A DNA stretch of 20,913 nucleotides from Pseudomonadota bacterium (GCA_023450535.1 JAEXGX010000410.1:1-20913), one strand, 5' to 3'; positions 1 through 7,485 are shown, counted from the stretch's first letter. Notes: generated from the letters alone by a model not told the origin. A program made the numbers and translations.

Positions 1-211
1 CCGGAGCACTATGTTCTGGCCCGCAGGCTTCATGCCTTTGCCGGAGTAACCGCAATTCACTTGCGGCGACTTCCAGAACGATGAGGGGGGTGCGGTGCCT
101 TCAACCGTTGGCGTGAAACGTCTTACGGATGAAGAGGGCAGAGATGAATCTCGCGCCCACTCGCTTCTAACGACGCTGTAGAGCACTTCAACTTTGAAAT
201 GCTCTACAGCG
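1..211. repeat. Dispersed intergenic repeat, copy 1 (left edge cut by window)
   Basis: No gene is visible here. Four blocks recur in the intergenic region at 16237-16472. Positions 3-36 match 16436-16469 at 27 of 34 bases. A small hairpin, CCGCAATTCACTTGCGG at 50-66, is identical to 16320-16336 and is preceded in both copies by GCCGGAG. The word GCGTGAAAC at 111-119 recurs at 16355-16363. The block ACTTTGAAA followed by TGCTC lies in a hairpin in both copies. Block order differs between copies, so this is a mosaic or rearranged family rather than a simple duplication. No transposase or coding potential is seen. I do not recognise the family. Confidence 0.6.
174..211. repeat. Perfect 12-bp inverted repeat (hairpin) in the repeat element
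   Basis: The left arm CGCTGTAGAGCA (174-185) is perfectly complementary to the right arm TGCTCTACAGCG (200-211), with a 14-base loop. No T-run follows on the + strand, so it is not a canonical intrinsic terminator. It could still end transcription of an upstream gene outside the window, or be a transposon-end structure. A related hairpin, GAGCAATTT/AAATTGCTC, is at 16252-16276. Confidence 0.65.
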
Positions 212-250
212 CCGTCAACTCATCGATTTTCTCCCGTATACTTAGTCATA

Positions 251-287
251 GAAAATTCTCAATACTAGAATTTTTCTCAAAATGAGA
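251..287. promoter_or_regulatory. Candidate upstream activating sequence for sigma-54 activator
   Basis: Two adjacent dyads are visible. GAAAATTCT (251-259) is paired with AGAATTTTT (267-275), 8 of 9 complementary with a 7-base spacer. TCTCA-AAA-TGAGA follows at 275-287. They lie roughly 105-140 bases upstream of the expected start site of the sigma-54 promoter at 365-381, which is the usual distance for enhancer-binding proteins. The role is inferred from position and symmetry only. Confidence 0.4.
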
Positions 288-364
288 CTAAACCTGTTCA
301 TTCAAACAACCCTTAATAAGAATATAACACACTGATATTAAAATAATTAATTACAAAATACTGG

Positions 365-381
365 TTGGCATCATGTTTGCT
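365..381 (+). promoter_or_regulatory. Sigma-54 (-24/-12) promoter
   Basis: The sequence TTGGCATCATGTTTGCT carries the invariant GG (367-368) and GC (379-380) dinucleotides at the exact spacing of the RpoN consensus TGGCAC-N5-TTGCW. Transcription would start near 392, leaving a leader of about 45 bases before the ATG at 437. No competing sigma-70 hexamer pair at good spacing stands out nearby. RpoN control fits amino-acid catabolism; the E. coli ygeX/ygeY region also carries a sigma-54 activator gene (ygeV). Confidence 0.75.
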
Positions 382-436
382 ATAAACTTTTTGTTACGGT
401 CATTTTGTGTCACTTCACTATTCAAAGAGGTTTTCC

Positions 437-1654
437 ATGACGGTTGACATTTATTACAACCCCGTGCGCAAGGCTTCCGGACAAGGTGCTCCTCTGGACG
501 CCCTCATGCCCGAGACAGCCGAAGAAGTCCGCGCATTTCACAAAACCTTCAAGGAATACGCTCCCACGCCATTGCATGATCTTCCGCATCTGGCCAAAGA
601 TTTTGGCCTGGGGCGCGTTCTGGTCAAGGATGAATCCTGGCGCTTCGGGCTTAATGCATTCAAGGTGTTGGGCGGTTCCTACGCCATTGGCAGATATCTG
701 GCCGACAAACTGGGGCGGCCACTCTCTTCACTCAGCCGGGAGCGCCTTTGTTCCCCTGACGTACGCAAGGAAACCGGCGATCTCACCTTTGCCACCACCA
801 CGGACGGCAACCACGGGCGCGGCGTGGCCTGGACGGCCCGGCAACTCGGGCAGAAGGCCGTTGTCTATATGCCCAAGGGTTCCGCGCAGAGCCGGGTGGA
901 CAATATCCGCGCCCTCGGAGCGGAATGCAGCGTTACCGACCTCAACTATGACGACGCTGTGCGCATGACCTGGGAGCAGGCGCGCAAGCACGGCTGGATC
1001 ATGGTGCAGGACACGGCCTGGGACGGCTACGAAGATATCCCCACCTGGATCATGCAGGGCTACACCACCCTGGCGGTGGAAGCACTGGAACAAATGCGCG
1101 CGCTGGGTTCACAGGCCCCCACCCATGTGTTCCTCCAGGCAGGCGTCGGTTCCTTTGCCGGAGCCGTACTCGGCTACCTTGCCGCCGCTCTCGGGCCGGA
1201 CATGCCCACCTTTGTCATTGTTGAACCGCACAAGGCCAACTGCATTTATACTTCCGCCCGCTCGGCGGACGGCAAACCCCATTCCGTCACCGGCGATCTT
1301 GATACGCTCATGGCCGGTCTGGCCTGCGGCGACCCCAACACTATAAGCTGGCCGATGCTGCGCGATTACTCCGCCGCCTATATTTCCTGCCCGGACTACA
1401 TGGCGGCCAACGGTATGCGCATCCTCGCCGCCCCCCTGCGCGGCGACGCGCCCATTCTGTCCGGCGAGTCCGGCGCAGCCACCACGGGTATTGTCCAGTG
1501 GATCATGCAGTCGAAAGACGGGGAGGAAGCTCGTGAAAGGCTCAGACTGAATGAATCCTCCACCGTGCTGCTCGTGAGCACGGAAGGCGACACCTCTCCG
1601 GCCACCTACCGCGATGTGGTGTGGTTTGGCAAGCATAATCGCTGGTGCGAATAA
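437..1654 (+). CDS. dpaL: Diaminopropionate ammonia-lyase (PLP enzyme)
   Basis: The 405-residue product belongs to the fold-type II PLP ammonia-lyases, close to E. coli YgeX/DpaL. This enzyme converts 2,3-diaminopropionate to pyruvate and two ammonia by way of 2-aminoacrylate. The PLP lysine lies in NAFKVLGGSYA (Lys76), and the motif TTTDGNHGRG supplies Asp123. These correspond, as I recall, to catalytic Lys77 and Asp120 of the E. coli enzyme. A glycine-rich phosphate loop (LQAGVGSFAGAV) and SGESGAA near the C-terminus are also typical. I chose ATG 437 rather than the in-frame ATG at 407, because AAAGAGG sits just upstream and conserved sequence starts at MTVDIYYNP. It is the first gene behind the sigma-54 promoter and is followed 51 bases later by the YgeY-type hydrolase, the same pairing as in E. 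coli. Probably cytoplasmic. Confidence 0.93.
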   Translation: MTVDIYYNPVRKASGQGAPLDALMPETAEEVRAFHKTFKEYAPTPLHDLPHLAKDFGLGRVLVKDESWRFGLNAFKVLGGSYAIGRYLADKLGRPLSSLSRERLCSPDVRKETGDLTFATTTDGNHGRGVAWTARQLGQKAVVYMPKGSAQSRVDNIRALGAECSVTDLNYDDAVRMTWEQARKHGWIMVQDTAWDGYEDIPTWIMQGYTTLAVEALEQMRALGSQAPTHVFLQAGVGSFAGAVLGYLAAALGPDMPTFVIVEPHKANCIYTSARSADGKPHSVTGDLDTLMAGLACGDPNTISWPMLRDYSAAYISCPDYMAANGMRILAAPLRGDAPILSGESGAATTGIVQWIMQSKDGEEARERLRLNESSTVLLVSTEGDTSPATYRDVVWFGKHNRWCE

Positions 1655-1705
1655 CGTGCCACCAGCTCAACGCCCCTCCCATCTTCTCATTCACAGGAGA
1701 AAAGC

Positions 1706-2890
1706 ATGCTCAATAAAGAAAAACAGGAAGAAGTCGTCGCCCTCTGTCAGGCACTCATCCGCCGCCCCAGCAATTCCGGCCATGAGGACGGCGTTGTGGC
1801 AGAACTGACCGAATTCTTCCGCAAAAAGGGTTTTGACGACATTTTTGTGGACGCCTACGGCAGTGTCACCGGCACCATCAACGGCAAACGCCCCGGGCCC
1901 ACCATTGTCTTTGACGGTCATATTGATACCGTGCCCGTACCCGATCCTTCCGTCTGGAAGCACGCTCCGTATGAGGCGGAACGCGTGGACGGCAAAATTT
2001 ACGGCCGCGGTTCTTCGGACATGAAAGGATCCGTGGCGGCCATGGCCTGCGCCGTGGCCAACTTTGCGGAAGCGACGAATCGTGACTTCGGCGGCAAACT
2101 GTGCGTCGCCGGAGTCGTGCACGAAGAATGCTTTGAAGGCATCGCCGCATCGCTGATCAGCGAACGCCTGAACCCCGACTATGTGATCATAGGGGAAGCT
2201 TCCGAGTGCAATCTCAAGATCGGCCAGCGCGGCCGCGCGGAAATCACCGTAGAAACCTTTGGGGTGCCCGCCCACTCTGCCAACCCGGAAAAAGGCGTTA
2301 ACGCCGTGCTGCTGATGACGGAAGTGGTGAAGCGTTTTGCAGAAATCACGCCCACGGAACACCCCGTGCTCGGCAAGGGCGTTTCCGTGCTGACCGACAT
2401 TATCTCCACCCCCTACCCCGGCGCGTCCGTGGTGCCCAGCGGCTGCCGCGCCACCTATGACCGCCGCCTGCTCACCGGAGAAACCAAGGAAAGCGTTCTG
2501 GCACCCTATACTACCGCCATGGCGGAACTTGAACGGAGCATCCCCCAGTTCAAGGGCAAGGTGGGCTTCGCCCGAGGCACGGAACAGTGCCATACCGGAA
2601 ACGTCATTGAAGGCGAACGTTTCTTTCCCGGCTGGCTCTTCAATGAAACGGAAGACTTTGTCCAGAAGAGCCTGGCCTGTCTGCGCGAAATCGGCCTTGA
2701 CCCGGCGGTGACCCATTATTCCTTCTGCACCAATGGCAGTCACTATGCCGGAGAAAAGGGCATCAAGACCCTCGGTTTCGGCCCTTCTCCGGAAAACCTC
2801 GCCCACACCATTGATGAATACATAGAGGAGGATCAACTGCGCAAGGCCTGCGAAGGCTATCAGGCCATTTGCAAGGCGCTGACGGAATAG
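1706..2890 (+). CDS. ygeY: YgeY-type M20 metallohydrolase (peptidase/deacetylase family)
   Basis: The 394-residue product is an M20-family zinc hydrolase of the YgeY group, described as a selenium-metabolism-linked hydrolase. Metal and catalytic residues are in place: FDGHIDTVP gives His72 and Asp74, RGSSDMKG gives the bridging Asp105, and VVHEECFEG gives Glu140/Glu141. A His near the C-terminus (NLAHTIDEYI) would complete the site. Family members cleave peptide-like or acyl-amino bonds; the YgeY substrate is not firmly known. Its position directly after the diaminopropionate lyase suggests it releases diaminopropionate or a related amino acid from a conjugate, which is inference. The start has a good ribosome site (ACAGGAG) and there is no upstream in-frame competitor. 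Cytoplasmic; no signal peptide. Confidence 0.9.
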   Translation: MLNKEKQEEVVALCQALIRRPSNSGHEDGVVAELTEFFRKKGFDDIFVDAYGSVTGTINGKRPGPTIVFDGHIDTVPVPDPSVWKHAPYEAERVDGKIYGRGSSDMKGSVAAMACAVANFAEATNRDFGGKLCVAGVVHEECFEGIAASLISERLNPDYVIIGEASECNLKIGQRGRAEITVETFGVPAHSANPEKGVNAVLLMTEVVKRFAEITPTEHPVLGKGVSVLTDIISTPYPGASVVPSGCRATYDRRLLTGETKESVLAPYTTAMAELERSIPQFKGKVGFARGTEQCHTGNVIEGERFFPGWLFNETEDFVQKSLACLREIGLDPAVTHYSFCTNGSHYAGEKGIKTLGFGPSPENLAHTIDEYIEEDQLRKACEGYQAICKALTE

Positions 2891-2914
2891 GAAACTTACA
2901 GATTAAAAAAGGAA

Positions 2915-2950
2915 CCCGCGCGGCGGCTCTCTCACCTTCCGCCGCGCGGG
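2915..2950. repeat. Perfect 12-bp GC hairpin between hydrolase and transporter genes
   Basis: CCCGCGCGGCGG (2915-2926) pairs perfectly with CCGCCGCGCGGG (2939-2950) around a 12-base loop. No T-run follows on the + strand, while an A-run (2905-2910) precedes it. It would therefore be a canonical intrinsic terminator only for transcription on the minus strand, where no gene is seen. On the + strand it may stabilise the upstream message or attenuate expression of the transporter. It lies about 40 bases before the transporter start. Confidence 0.7.
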
Positions 2951-2991
2951 AAATCCCCCAAACATCGCAGTTCGATAGACAGGAGGAGCAG

Positions 2992-4425
2992 ATGCACATA
3001 ACTTTTTATATCGTTATCGTCTACATGGTGCTCATGATCGGGATCGCCATGTACGTGTCCAAGCGTAACGTCAAAACCGCAGAAGATTTCCACCTTGCGG
3101 GCCGCAGACTTGGCCCGCTCATGATGGCCGGAACCCTGGCTGCGGCCGAAATCGGCGGCGGGTCCACCGTGGGCGTGGCCGCCAAGGCGTACGGTGACTG
3201 GGGCCTTTCCGCCGGATGGTACGTGGTATGCTGCGGCATAGGAATTTTCCTTGTCTCCTTCATCGCGCCCTTCCTGCGCCGGGCCATGGCCACCACGGTT
3301 CCCGAAATTCTGGAACGCCGCTACGGCAGGGCCACCCACCTTATCACGACCATTCTGTCCATCACCACCCTGTTCATCGCCACAGCCGTACAGGTTATCG
3401 CCACGGCCTCCATCATCACCACCATTACCGGAGTCTCCTTCGTACCAGTGGCGATCATGATCACTCTGGTGGTCATGGTGTACACCCTCATGGGCGGCCT
3501 GGTCTCCGTGGCCTTCACCGACATCGTGCACATTCTCTTCATCACACTGGGCATGTGCATCGCCATGCCGATTATCCTGCATAACGCCGGGGGATGGGAA
3601 TACATTGAAAAAACCCTGCCCGCTTCGCAGCTTTCCTTGGACAAGGTCGGCTGGAAGACCATCATCGGCCTCATCCTGATGTACTTCATGACCTTCTCCA
3701 CCGGGCAGGAAGCCGTTCAACGCTACTTCGCGGCCAAGAACGTCAAGACCGCGCGCATGGGCTCCTTTCTCTGCGCCATTCTCATGGCCCTGTACGGCTT
3801 CATTCCGGCCATCATCGGCCTCGCCGCCCTGGCCCATTTCCCGGACATTAATCCCAACCAGGCCATGGCTACTGCGGCCATGAACTTCGCGCCCACCATC
3901 ATCGCCGGTCTGGTCATGGCCTCTGTGGTTGCGGCTACCATGTCCTCGGCCTCGGGCGATCTCATCGGCGTGTCTACCCTGTTCACCAAGGACGTGTATC
4001 AGCGCTATATCAACCCCAACGCCACCGACAAGCAGATTCTGCTCTGGAGCAAGGGCGTCATCGTGGTTGTGGCACTGTGCAGCCTGGGCATCGCCCTGCG
4101 TGACCCCGGCATCATCCCCCTGCTGGTATTCGCCTTCACCCTGCGTTCCGCCGGCCCCTTCGGCGCGTTCATCTTCGGCTTCCTGTACAAGAACGCCACC
4201 AAGAACGCGGGGCTCGGCTCCGTCATCATCGGCTCCATTGCCGCTCTGAGCTGGCAGCTTGCCGGTGAACCCTACGGCATCATGGCCATTGTCTTCGGTT
4301 CCGTGTTCAGCGCCATATCCTTCTTTGCTATTGCCTTGTTTGAACGCTCCCGCGGCGTACCTGCTGCACCGCCCGCCATTACGGAAGAGCATGAACGCCA
4401 GTGCGCGGCGGCGGAAAAGAACTGA
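2992..4425 (+). CDS. Sodium:solute symporter (SSS family), probable amino-acid uptake
   Basis: The 477-residue hydrophobic protein has about 13 predicted membrane segments, typical of the sodium:solute symporter family (PutP/PanF-like). The N-terminal segment FYIVIVYMVLMIGIAMYVS is followed by the family-typical EDFHLAGRRLGP and by AAAEIGGGSTVGVAAKAYGDW, which resembles the conserved substrate/sodium region. A motif RRAMATTVPEILERRYG also fits. I chose ATG 2992 because AGGAGG precedes it directly; the in-frame ATG at 2869 overlaps the hydrolase gene and would add 41 non-family residues. The substrate cannot be read from sequence. Its place between the hydrolase and the acyl-amino-acid deacylase suggests uptake of an amino acid or acylated amino acid. 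Inner membrane. Confidence 0.88.
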   Translation: MHITFYIVIVYMVLMIGIAMYVSKRNVKTAEDFHLAGRRLGPLMMAGTLAAAEIGGGSTVGVAAKAYGDWGLSAGWYVVCCGIGIFLVSFIAPFLRRAMATTVPEILERRYGRATHLITTILSITTLFIATAVQVIATASIITTITGVSFVPVAIMITLVVMVYTLMGGLVSVAFTDIVHILFITLGMCIAMPIILHNAGGWEYIEKTLPASQLSLDKVGWKTIIGLILMYFMTFSTGQEAVQRYFAAKNVKTARMGSFLCAILMALYGFIPAIIGLAALAHFPDINPNQAMATAAMNFAPTIIAGLVMASVVAATMSSASGDLIGVSTLFTKDVYQRYINPNATDKQILLWSKGVIVVVALCSLGIALRDPGIIPLLVFAFTLRSAGPFGAFIFGFLYKNATKNAGLGSVIIGSIAALSWQLAGEPYGIMAIVFGSVFSAISFFAIALFERSRGVPAAPPAITEEHERQCAAAEKN

Positions 4426-4432
4426 GTTAACC

Positions 4433-4457
4433 TTGAGGGGGCTGCTCGCCCCCTCAA
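4433..4457 (+). terminator. Stem-loop after the transporter gene
   Basis: TTGAGGGGGC (4433-4442) pairs perfectly with GCCCCCTCAA (4448-4457) around the loop TGCTC, 8 bases after the transporter stop codon. No T-run follows, so it may act as an mRNA 3'-end stabiliser or a partial terminator. Confidence 0.55.
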
Positions 4458-4467
4458 ACTCCCCCCG

Positions 4468-4488
4468 GCAGGGCGTAGTACGCCCTGC
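4468..4488. repeat. 21-base near-perfect palindrome
   Basis: GCAGGGCGTA (4468-4477) is followed by one base and then TACGCCCTGC (4479-4488). It can form an 8-bp hairpin with a 5-base loop in RNA, or act as a symmetric protein site in DNA. The function is unknown. Confidence 0.5.
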
Positions 4489-4529
4489 ACCCCCAACTTA
4501 TGACGCTATAGCATACTATGGGGGGTTGA

Positions 4530-4544
4530 GGGAGACTATCTCCC
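4530..4544. repeat. Small hairpin GGGAGA-CTA-TCTCCC
   Basis: A perfect 6-bp stem with a 3-base loop, part of the hairpin array between the transporter and deacylase genes. The role is unknown. Confidence 0.4.
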
Positions 4545-4567
4545 CCGGAAAATATATCATTCTGCAT

Positions 4568-4594
4568 GCCGGGGGATTTTCCCCCGGCTTTTTT
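4568..4594 (+). terminator. Intrinsic terminator
   Basis: GCCGGGGGA (4568-4576) pairs perfectly with TCCCCCGGC (4580-4588) around a TTT loop, and six T residues follow directly (4589-4594). This is a textbook Rho-independent terminator on the + strand. It should end, or strongly attenuate, transcription from the lyase-hydrolase-symporter genes before the deacylase gene. Confidence 0.9.
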
Positions 4595-4823
4595 ACAACA
4601 TTGCCTGTTTCGTAAAACAGACAACGAGGTTCGCCATGTTTCAATCCACAGTCGGCCCCATCCGCCGTCTGACTCCACATCCTCCACATCCGGCGGCAAG
4701 GGCCGTGTGGATTACCCCTCCTTGAAGGAGGAGTTATTAAAACAACTTCAGCGGCTCCGCCGAGTTGTCAACTCCATTTTCCCCCCTAAAGGGGAGAGCG
4801 TTCAAACCATAAAGGAATTTTCG

Positions 4824-6407
4824 ATGAAAACACTCATCACCAACGGCAAAATTCTGGACGGAAGCGGTTCCCCTGCTGTTCCCGGCTCCGTGGCTGTAGA
4901 AAACGGCCGTATCTGTGCCATAGGCGATGTCGACGCCGCCGGCTTTGATCAGATTCTCGATGCCAGAGGCGGCGTCATCTGCCCCGGATTTATCGATACG
5001 CACAGCCATTCCGACGTGGAAGTCTTCCGCGACCCGCATCTGGCCCCCAAGGTCATGCAGGGCATCACCACAGATTTTCTCGGGCAGGACGGCATCGCGC
5101 CTGCACCTCTGCCCCTGCAATACATCAGCCCGTGGAAGAAGAACCTGGCCGGACTCGCCGGAGAAGCCGAAAAGATGCGCTGGGACTTTGAAACCACCGA
5201 CGGCTACCTGAAATTGCTTGAAGCCAACGGCTCCTCTATCAACCTCGCCTATCTTGTCCCGCACGGCAACGTACGCATGGAAGTCATGGGGTTGGAAAGC
5301 GGCCACGCCACCCCCGAACAGCGCACCGATATGCGCCGTATTCTGCGACGCGAGCTTGAAGCGGGCGGGCAGGGCCTGTCCACTGGGCTGATCTATATGC
5401 CCTGCGCCTACTCCGATACCGCTGAAGTAGTAGAAATATGCAAGGAATCCGCCGCATTCGACCGCCCCTTTGTCATTCACCAGCGCAGTGAAGCGGATAC
5501 CATTCTGGATTCCATGAAAGAAGTTATTGAAATCGGGCGCGAATCCGGCGTACGCGTGCATTTCTCCCATTTCAAGATCTGCGGCAAGAACAACGCGGAC
5601 AAACTCGAGCGCGTCATCGGCTTGCTGGAAGAAGCCAAGGCGGCGGGAATTTCCGTCTCCTTTGACCAATACCCCTATGTGGCCGGGAGTACCATGCTCG
5701 GCGTCATTCTGCCCCCCTGGGTGCACGACGGCGGCACGGACAAGCTCATTGAACGCCTGGGCGACCCGGACGCGCGCAAGAAAATGATCCGCGATATCGC
5801 AGCCGGCATCCACGGTTGGGATAACTTTGTCCAGTTTGCGGGCGTGGACGGTATTTTCGTCACCAGCGTGGCCACGGAGGCCAACCGCGATGCCATTGGC
5901 AAGAGCCTCGCGGAACTGGGCAAGATGCGCGGTAAAAGCCCGCTGGAAGCCACCTTTGACCTGCTCCGTGAAGAAAAGAACGCCGTCGGCATGGTGGATT
6001 TCTACGGTCTGGAAGAGCACGTCAAGGCTTTCATCGCCCGCCCGGAAATGAACGTGTGCACCGACGGCCTGCTCGGCGGAGAGCCACATCCCCGCGTGTA
6101 CGGTGCATTCCCGCGCGTACTAGCTAAATATGTGAGGGAAGAAAAGGTCATTTCTCTGGAAGAAGCCGTGCGTAAAATGACCTCCCGCCCGGCCTCCGTG
6201 TTCCGGCTCAAGGAGCGCGGTCTGCTGAAAGAAGGCTATTGGGCCGATATCACGGTCTTCGACCCGGCCACCATTCAGGACAAGGGCAGTTTCACCAAAC
6301 CCCGGCAGCACCCCGACGGTATCATCCATGTGCTTGTCAACGGTGAAGCGGCAGTAAAAGATGGCAAACTTCAGGACGCCCTGCCCGGCAAAGTACTCCG
6401 AGCCTGA
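4824..6407 (+). CDS. N-acyl-D-amino-acid deacylase-like amidohydrolase
   Basis: The 527-residue product is an amidohydrolase-superfamily protein of the D-aminoacylase group, which hydrolyses N-acyl-D-amino acids to the free amino acid. The N-terminal beta-sandwich (LITNGKILDGSGSP) leads into the metal motif IDTHSHSD (His60, His62, Asp64). Further typical segments are VIHQRSEAD, VHFSHFKICG and SFDQYPYVAGSTML, and the late motif EAVRKMTSRPASVFRLKERG. The usual GNCG motif with its metal-ligand Cys reads GQDG here, so the metal site may differ and the exact substrate is uncertain. The start at 4824 has AAGGAA upstream and begins at conserved sequence; longer in-frame starts would cross the terminator at 4568-4594. 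It is followed 72 bases later by RidA. It probably feeds amino acids into the diaminopropionate/enamine pathway. Confidence 0.85.
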   Translation: MKTLITNGKILDGSGSPAVPGSVAVENGRICAIGDVDAAGFDQILDARGGVICPGFIDTHSHSDVEVFRDPHLAPKVMQGITTDFLGQDGIAPAPLPLQYISPWKKNLAGLAGEAEKMRWDFETTDGYLKLLEANGSSINLAYLVPHGNVRMEVMGLESGHATPEQRTDMRRILRRELEAGGQGLSTGLIYMPCAYSDTAEVVEICKESAAFDRPFVIHQRSEADTILDSMKEVIEIGRESGVRVHFSHFKICGKNNADKLERVIGLLEEAKAAGISVSFDQYPYVAGSTMLGVILPPWVHDGGTDKLIERLGDPDARKKMIRDIAAGIHGWDNFVQFAGVDGIFVTSVATEANRDAIGKSLAELGKMRGKSPLEATFDLLREEKNAVGMVDFYGLEEHVKAFIARPEMNVCTDGLLGGEPHPRVYGAFPRVLAKYVREEKVISLEEAVRKMTSRPASVFRLKERGLLKEGYWADITVFDPATIQDKGSFTKPRQHPDGIIHVLVNGEAAVKDGKLQDALPGKVLRA

Positions 6408-6479
6408 GACGAACCCTTGCCGGACAAGAGATATTCTTCTATCTTTATTACAAGTAAAACCAATCATAAGGAGAACATC

Positions 6480-6854
6480 ATGTTCAAACCCGTTGAAACT
6501 GCCAGCGCCCCCGCCGCCGTCGGCCCCTATTCCCAGGGCATTGCCCTGGATAATCTGGTGTTCAGCTCCGGACAATTGCCCATGAATCCTGAAACCAAGA
6601 CCATGCCAGCCGACATCGCCGAGCAGGCCCGGCAGTCCCTGTCCAACGTGAAAGCCGTGCTGGAAGCCGCCGGTTCCGGCATGGACAAGGTGGTCAAGGT
6701 TAATATCTTCCTCACCAACATGGCGGACTTCGCCAGGGTGAACGAAGTATACGCCCAGTTCTTCAAGGCCCCCTTCCCGGCCCGCAGTTGCGTAGCTGTG
6801 GCCGCTCTGCCCCTCGGTGCCGGGCTTGAAATCGAAGCCGTGGCCGTAAAGTAG
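6480..6854 (+). CDS. ridA: RidA family enamine/imine deaminase
   Basis: The 124-residue protein has the full length of the RidA/YjgF/UK114 family, trimeric enzymes that hydrolyse reactive 2-aminoacrylate and other imines to keto acids and ammonia. Family hallmarks are AAVGPYSQGI near the N-terminus, FSSGQLPM, and near the C-terminus PFPARSCVAVAALPLGAGLEIEAVA. The last contains the substrate-carboxylate-binding Arg and the closing Glu-containing strand. A strong ribosome site (AAGGAG) lies 7 bases before ATG 6480. The diaminopropionate lyase at the head of the module releases 2-aminoacrylate, so RidA is a chemically sensible last step. A long terminator follows at once. Cytoplasmic. Confidence 0.93.
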   Translation: MFKPVETASAPAAVGPYSQGIALDNLVFSSGQLPMNPETKTMPADIAEQARQSLSNVKAVLEAAGSGMDKVVKVNIFLTNMADFARVNEVYAQFFKAPFPARSCVAVAALPLGAGLEIEAVAVK

Positions 6855-6870
6855 CCCGCAAAGCACACAA

Positions 6871-6921
6871 AAAATACGGCCCGTATTTCCGGTATATAGC
6901 CGGGAATGCGGGCCGTATTTT
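6871..6921 (+). terminator. Long bidirectional terminator
   Basis: A 22-base arm starting AAAATACGGCCCG (6871-6892) pairs with the arm at 6900-6921 ending CGGGCCGTATTTT. Only two G-U wobbles occur, and the loop is 7 bases. The stem ends in A/T runs on both sides, so it should work in both orientations. It closes the amino-acid module and insulates it from the regulator gene downstream. Confidence 0.85.
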
Positions 6922-7131
6922 ATTCCCGCCCCCAAAAATTTGCACCATTTCCTTGCCAAGTTCCACTCTGAATTATATGCTGGAGCTGTTCTCTTGCGGG
7001 CATTTTGCAGCGAAAACGCCGCGCTTCAAGCTCAAAACACTTTCCGGTGGTCACCCGCTTTTCCATTTGATTCTCTCGCCTGCCGGACTTTTCCCCGACT
7101 TCGCAAAATCTTTTTTACGGAGGAAAAGGGC

Positions 7132-7485
7132 ATGAAATTACCAGTTCGCCTGTGTTACCGTATCTGGCTGGAAAAAGGCGAGGATACCGTCCTTGGCATG
7201 GGAATCGTCGCGCTGCTGGTGCAGGTTCGGGAACTGGGATCGTTAAAAAAAGCAGCCGAAGACATGCATATGTCCTACCGGGGGGCTTGGGGACGCATCC
7301 GCCGCGCGGAAGCAGCCTTCGGCATGCCGCTTCTTGCCACGCCCGAAGACCGGCAACGCGGCTTGGAGCTGACCTCGCAGGCCGAAGAACTGATTGCGGC
7401 CTTTTTGCGTATACAGCAAACCTGCCACGACGCTCTCTCCACCTGTACAACGGATTTCCCCTATCTCGACGTGCACATCCGCTGA
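7132..7485 (+). CDS. Stand-alone ModE-type winged-helix DNA-binding protein
   Basis: The 117-residue protein matches only the N-terminal winged-helix domain of ModE. It shows GIVALLVQVRELGSLKKAAE, then DMHMSYRGAWGRIRRAEAAF (the helix-turn-helix with the ModE-typical MSYRxAW), and LELTSQAEELIAAFLRIQ. It lacks the C-terminal molbindin domains that bind molybdate or tungstate. Single-domain ModE-like proteins are common in anaerobes near Mo/W enzymes. ATG 7132 is chosen because ACGGAGG lies 8-14 bases upstream; in-frame starts from 6940 would add non-family sequence. It is 300 bases upstream of the ferredoxin-AOR genes, so it is a plausible regulator of them, which is inference. How it would sense metal without a molbindin is unclear. 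A weak promoter candidate, TTGCCA (6953-6958) with TATATG (6974-6979), has poor spacing. Confidence 0.82.
   Translation: MKLPVRLCYRIWLEKGEDTVLGMGIVALLVQVRELGSLKKAAEDMHMSYRGAWGRIRRAEAAFGMPLLATPEDRQRGLELTSQAEELIAAFLRIQQTCHDALSTCTTDFPYLDVHIR

Larger units (their letters stand above)
4426..4823. other. 400-bp intergenic region packed with hairpins; no gene seen
   Basis: No convincing coding sequence is present; an in-frame upstream extension of the deacylase gene reaches 4566 but would read through the terminator. Stem-loops occur at 4433-4457, 4468-4488, 4530-4544, 4568-4588, 4717-4731 (CCTCCTT/AAGGAGG) and 4742-4768 (ACAACTT, GCGG/CCGC, AGTTGT). The region also carries long C and G runs. I found no convincing promoter downstream of the terminator, so how the deacylase gene is transcribed is unclear. 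Confidence 0.6.

Noticed and set aside
174..211. Hairpin considered as part of a tRNA or attC site
   Set aside because: No cloverleaf, anticodon stem or integron core sites are visible. It is better explained as part of the dispersed repeat.
2932..4392. 486-codon minus-strand frame rich in Gly, His and Asp opposite the symporter
   Set aside because: Its composition is the antisense of hydrophobic codons in the symporter. No ribosome site or domain is recognisable.
4433..4768. Multiple hairpins considered as a CRISPR array
   Set aside because: The stems differ in sequence and are not direct repeats with regular spacers.
4566..4823. Upstream extension of the deacylase gene
   Set aside because: It starts in the stem of the intrinsic terminator and encodes low-complexity sequence. 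ATG 4824 begins at the conserved amidohydrolase sequence.
7132..7485. LysR-type regulator
   Set aside because: The MSYRGAW helix and length match the ModE N-terminal domain; there is no LysR effector domain.
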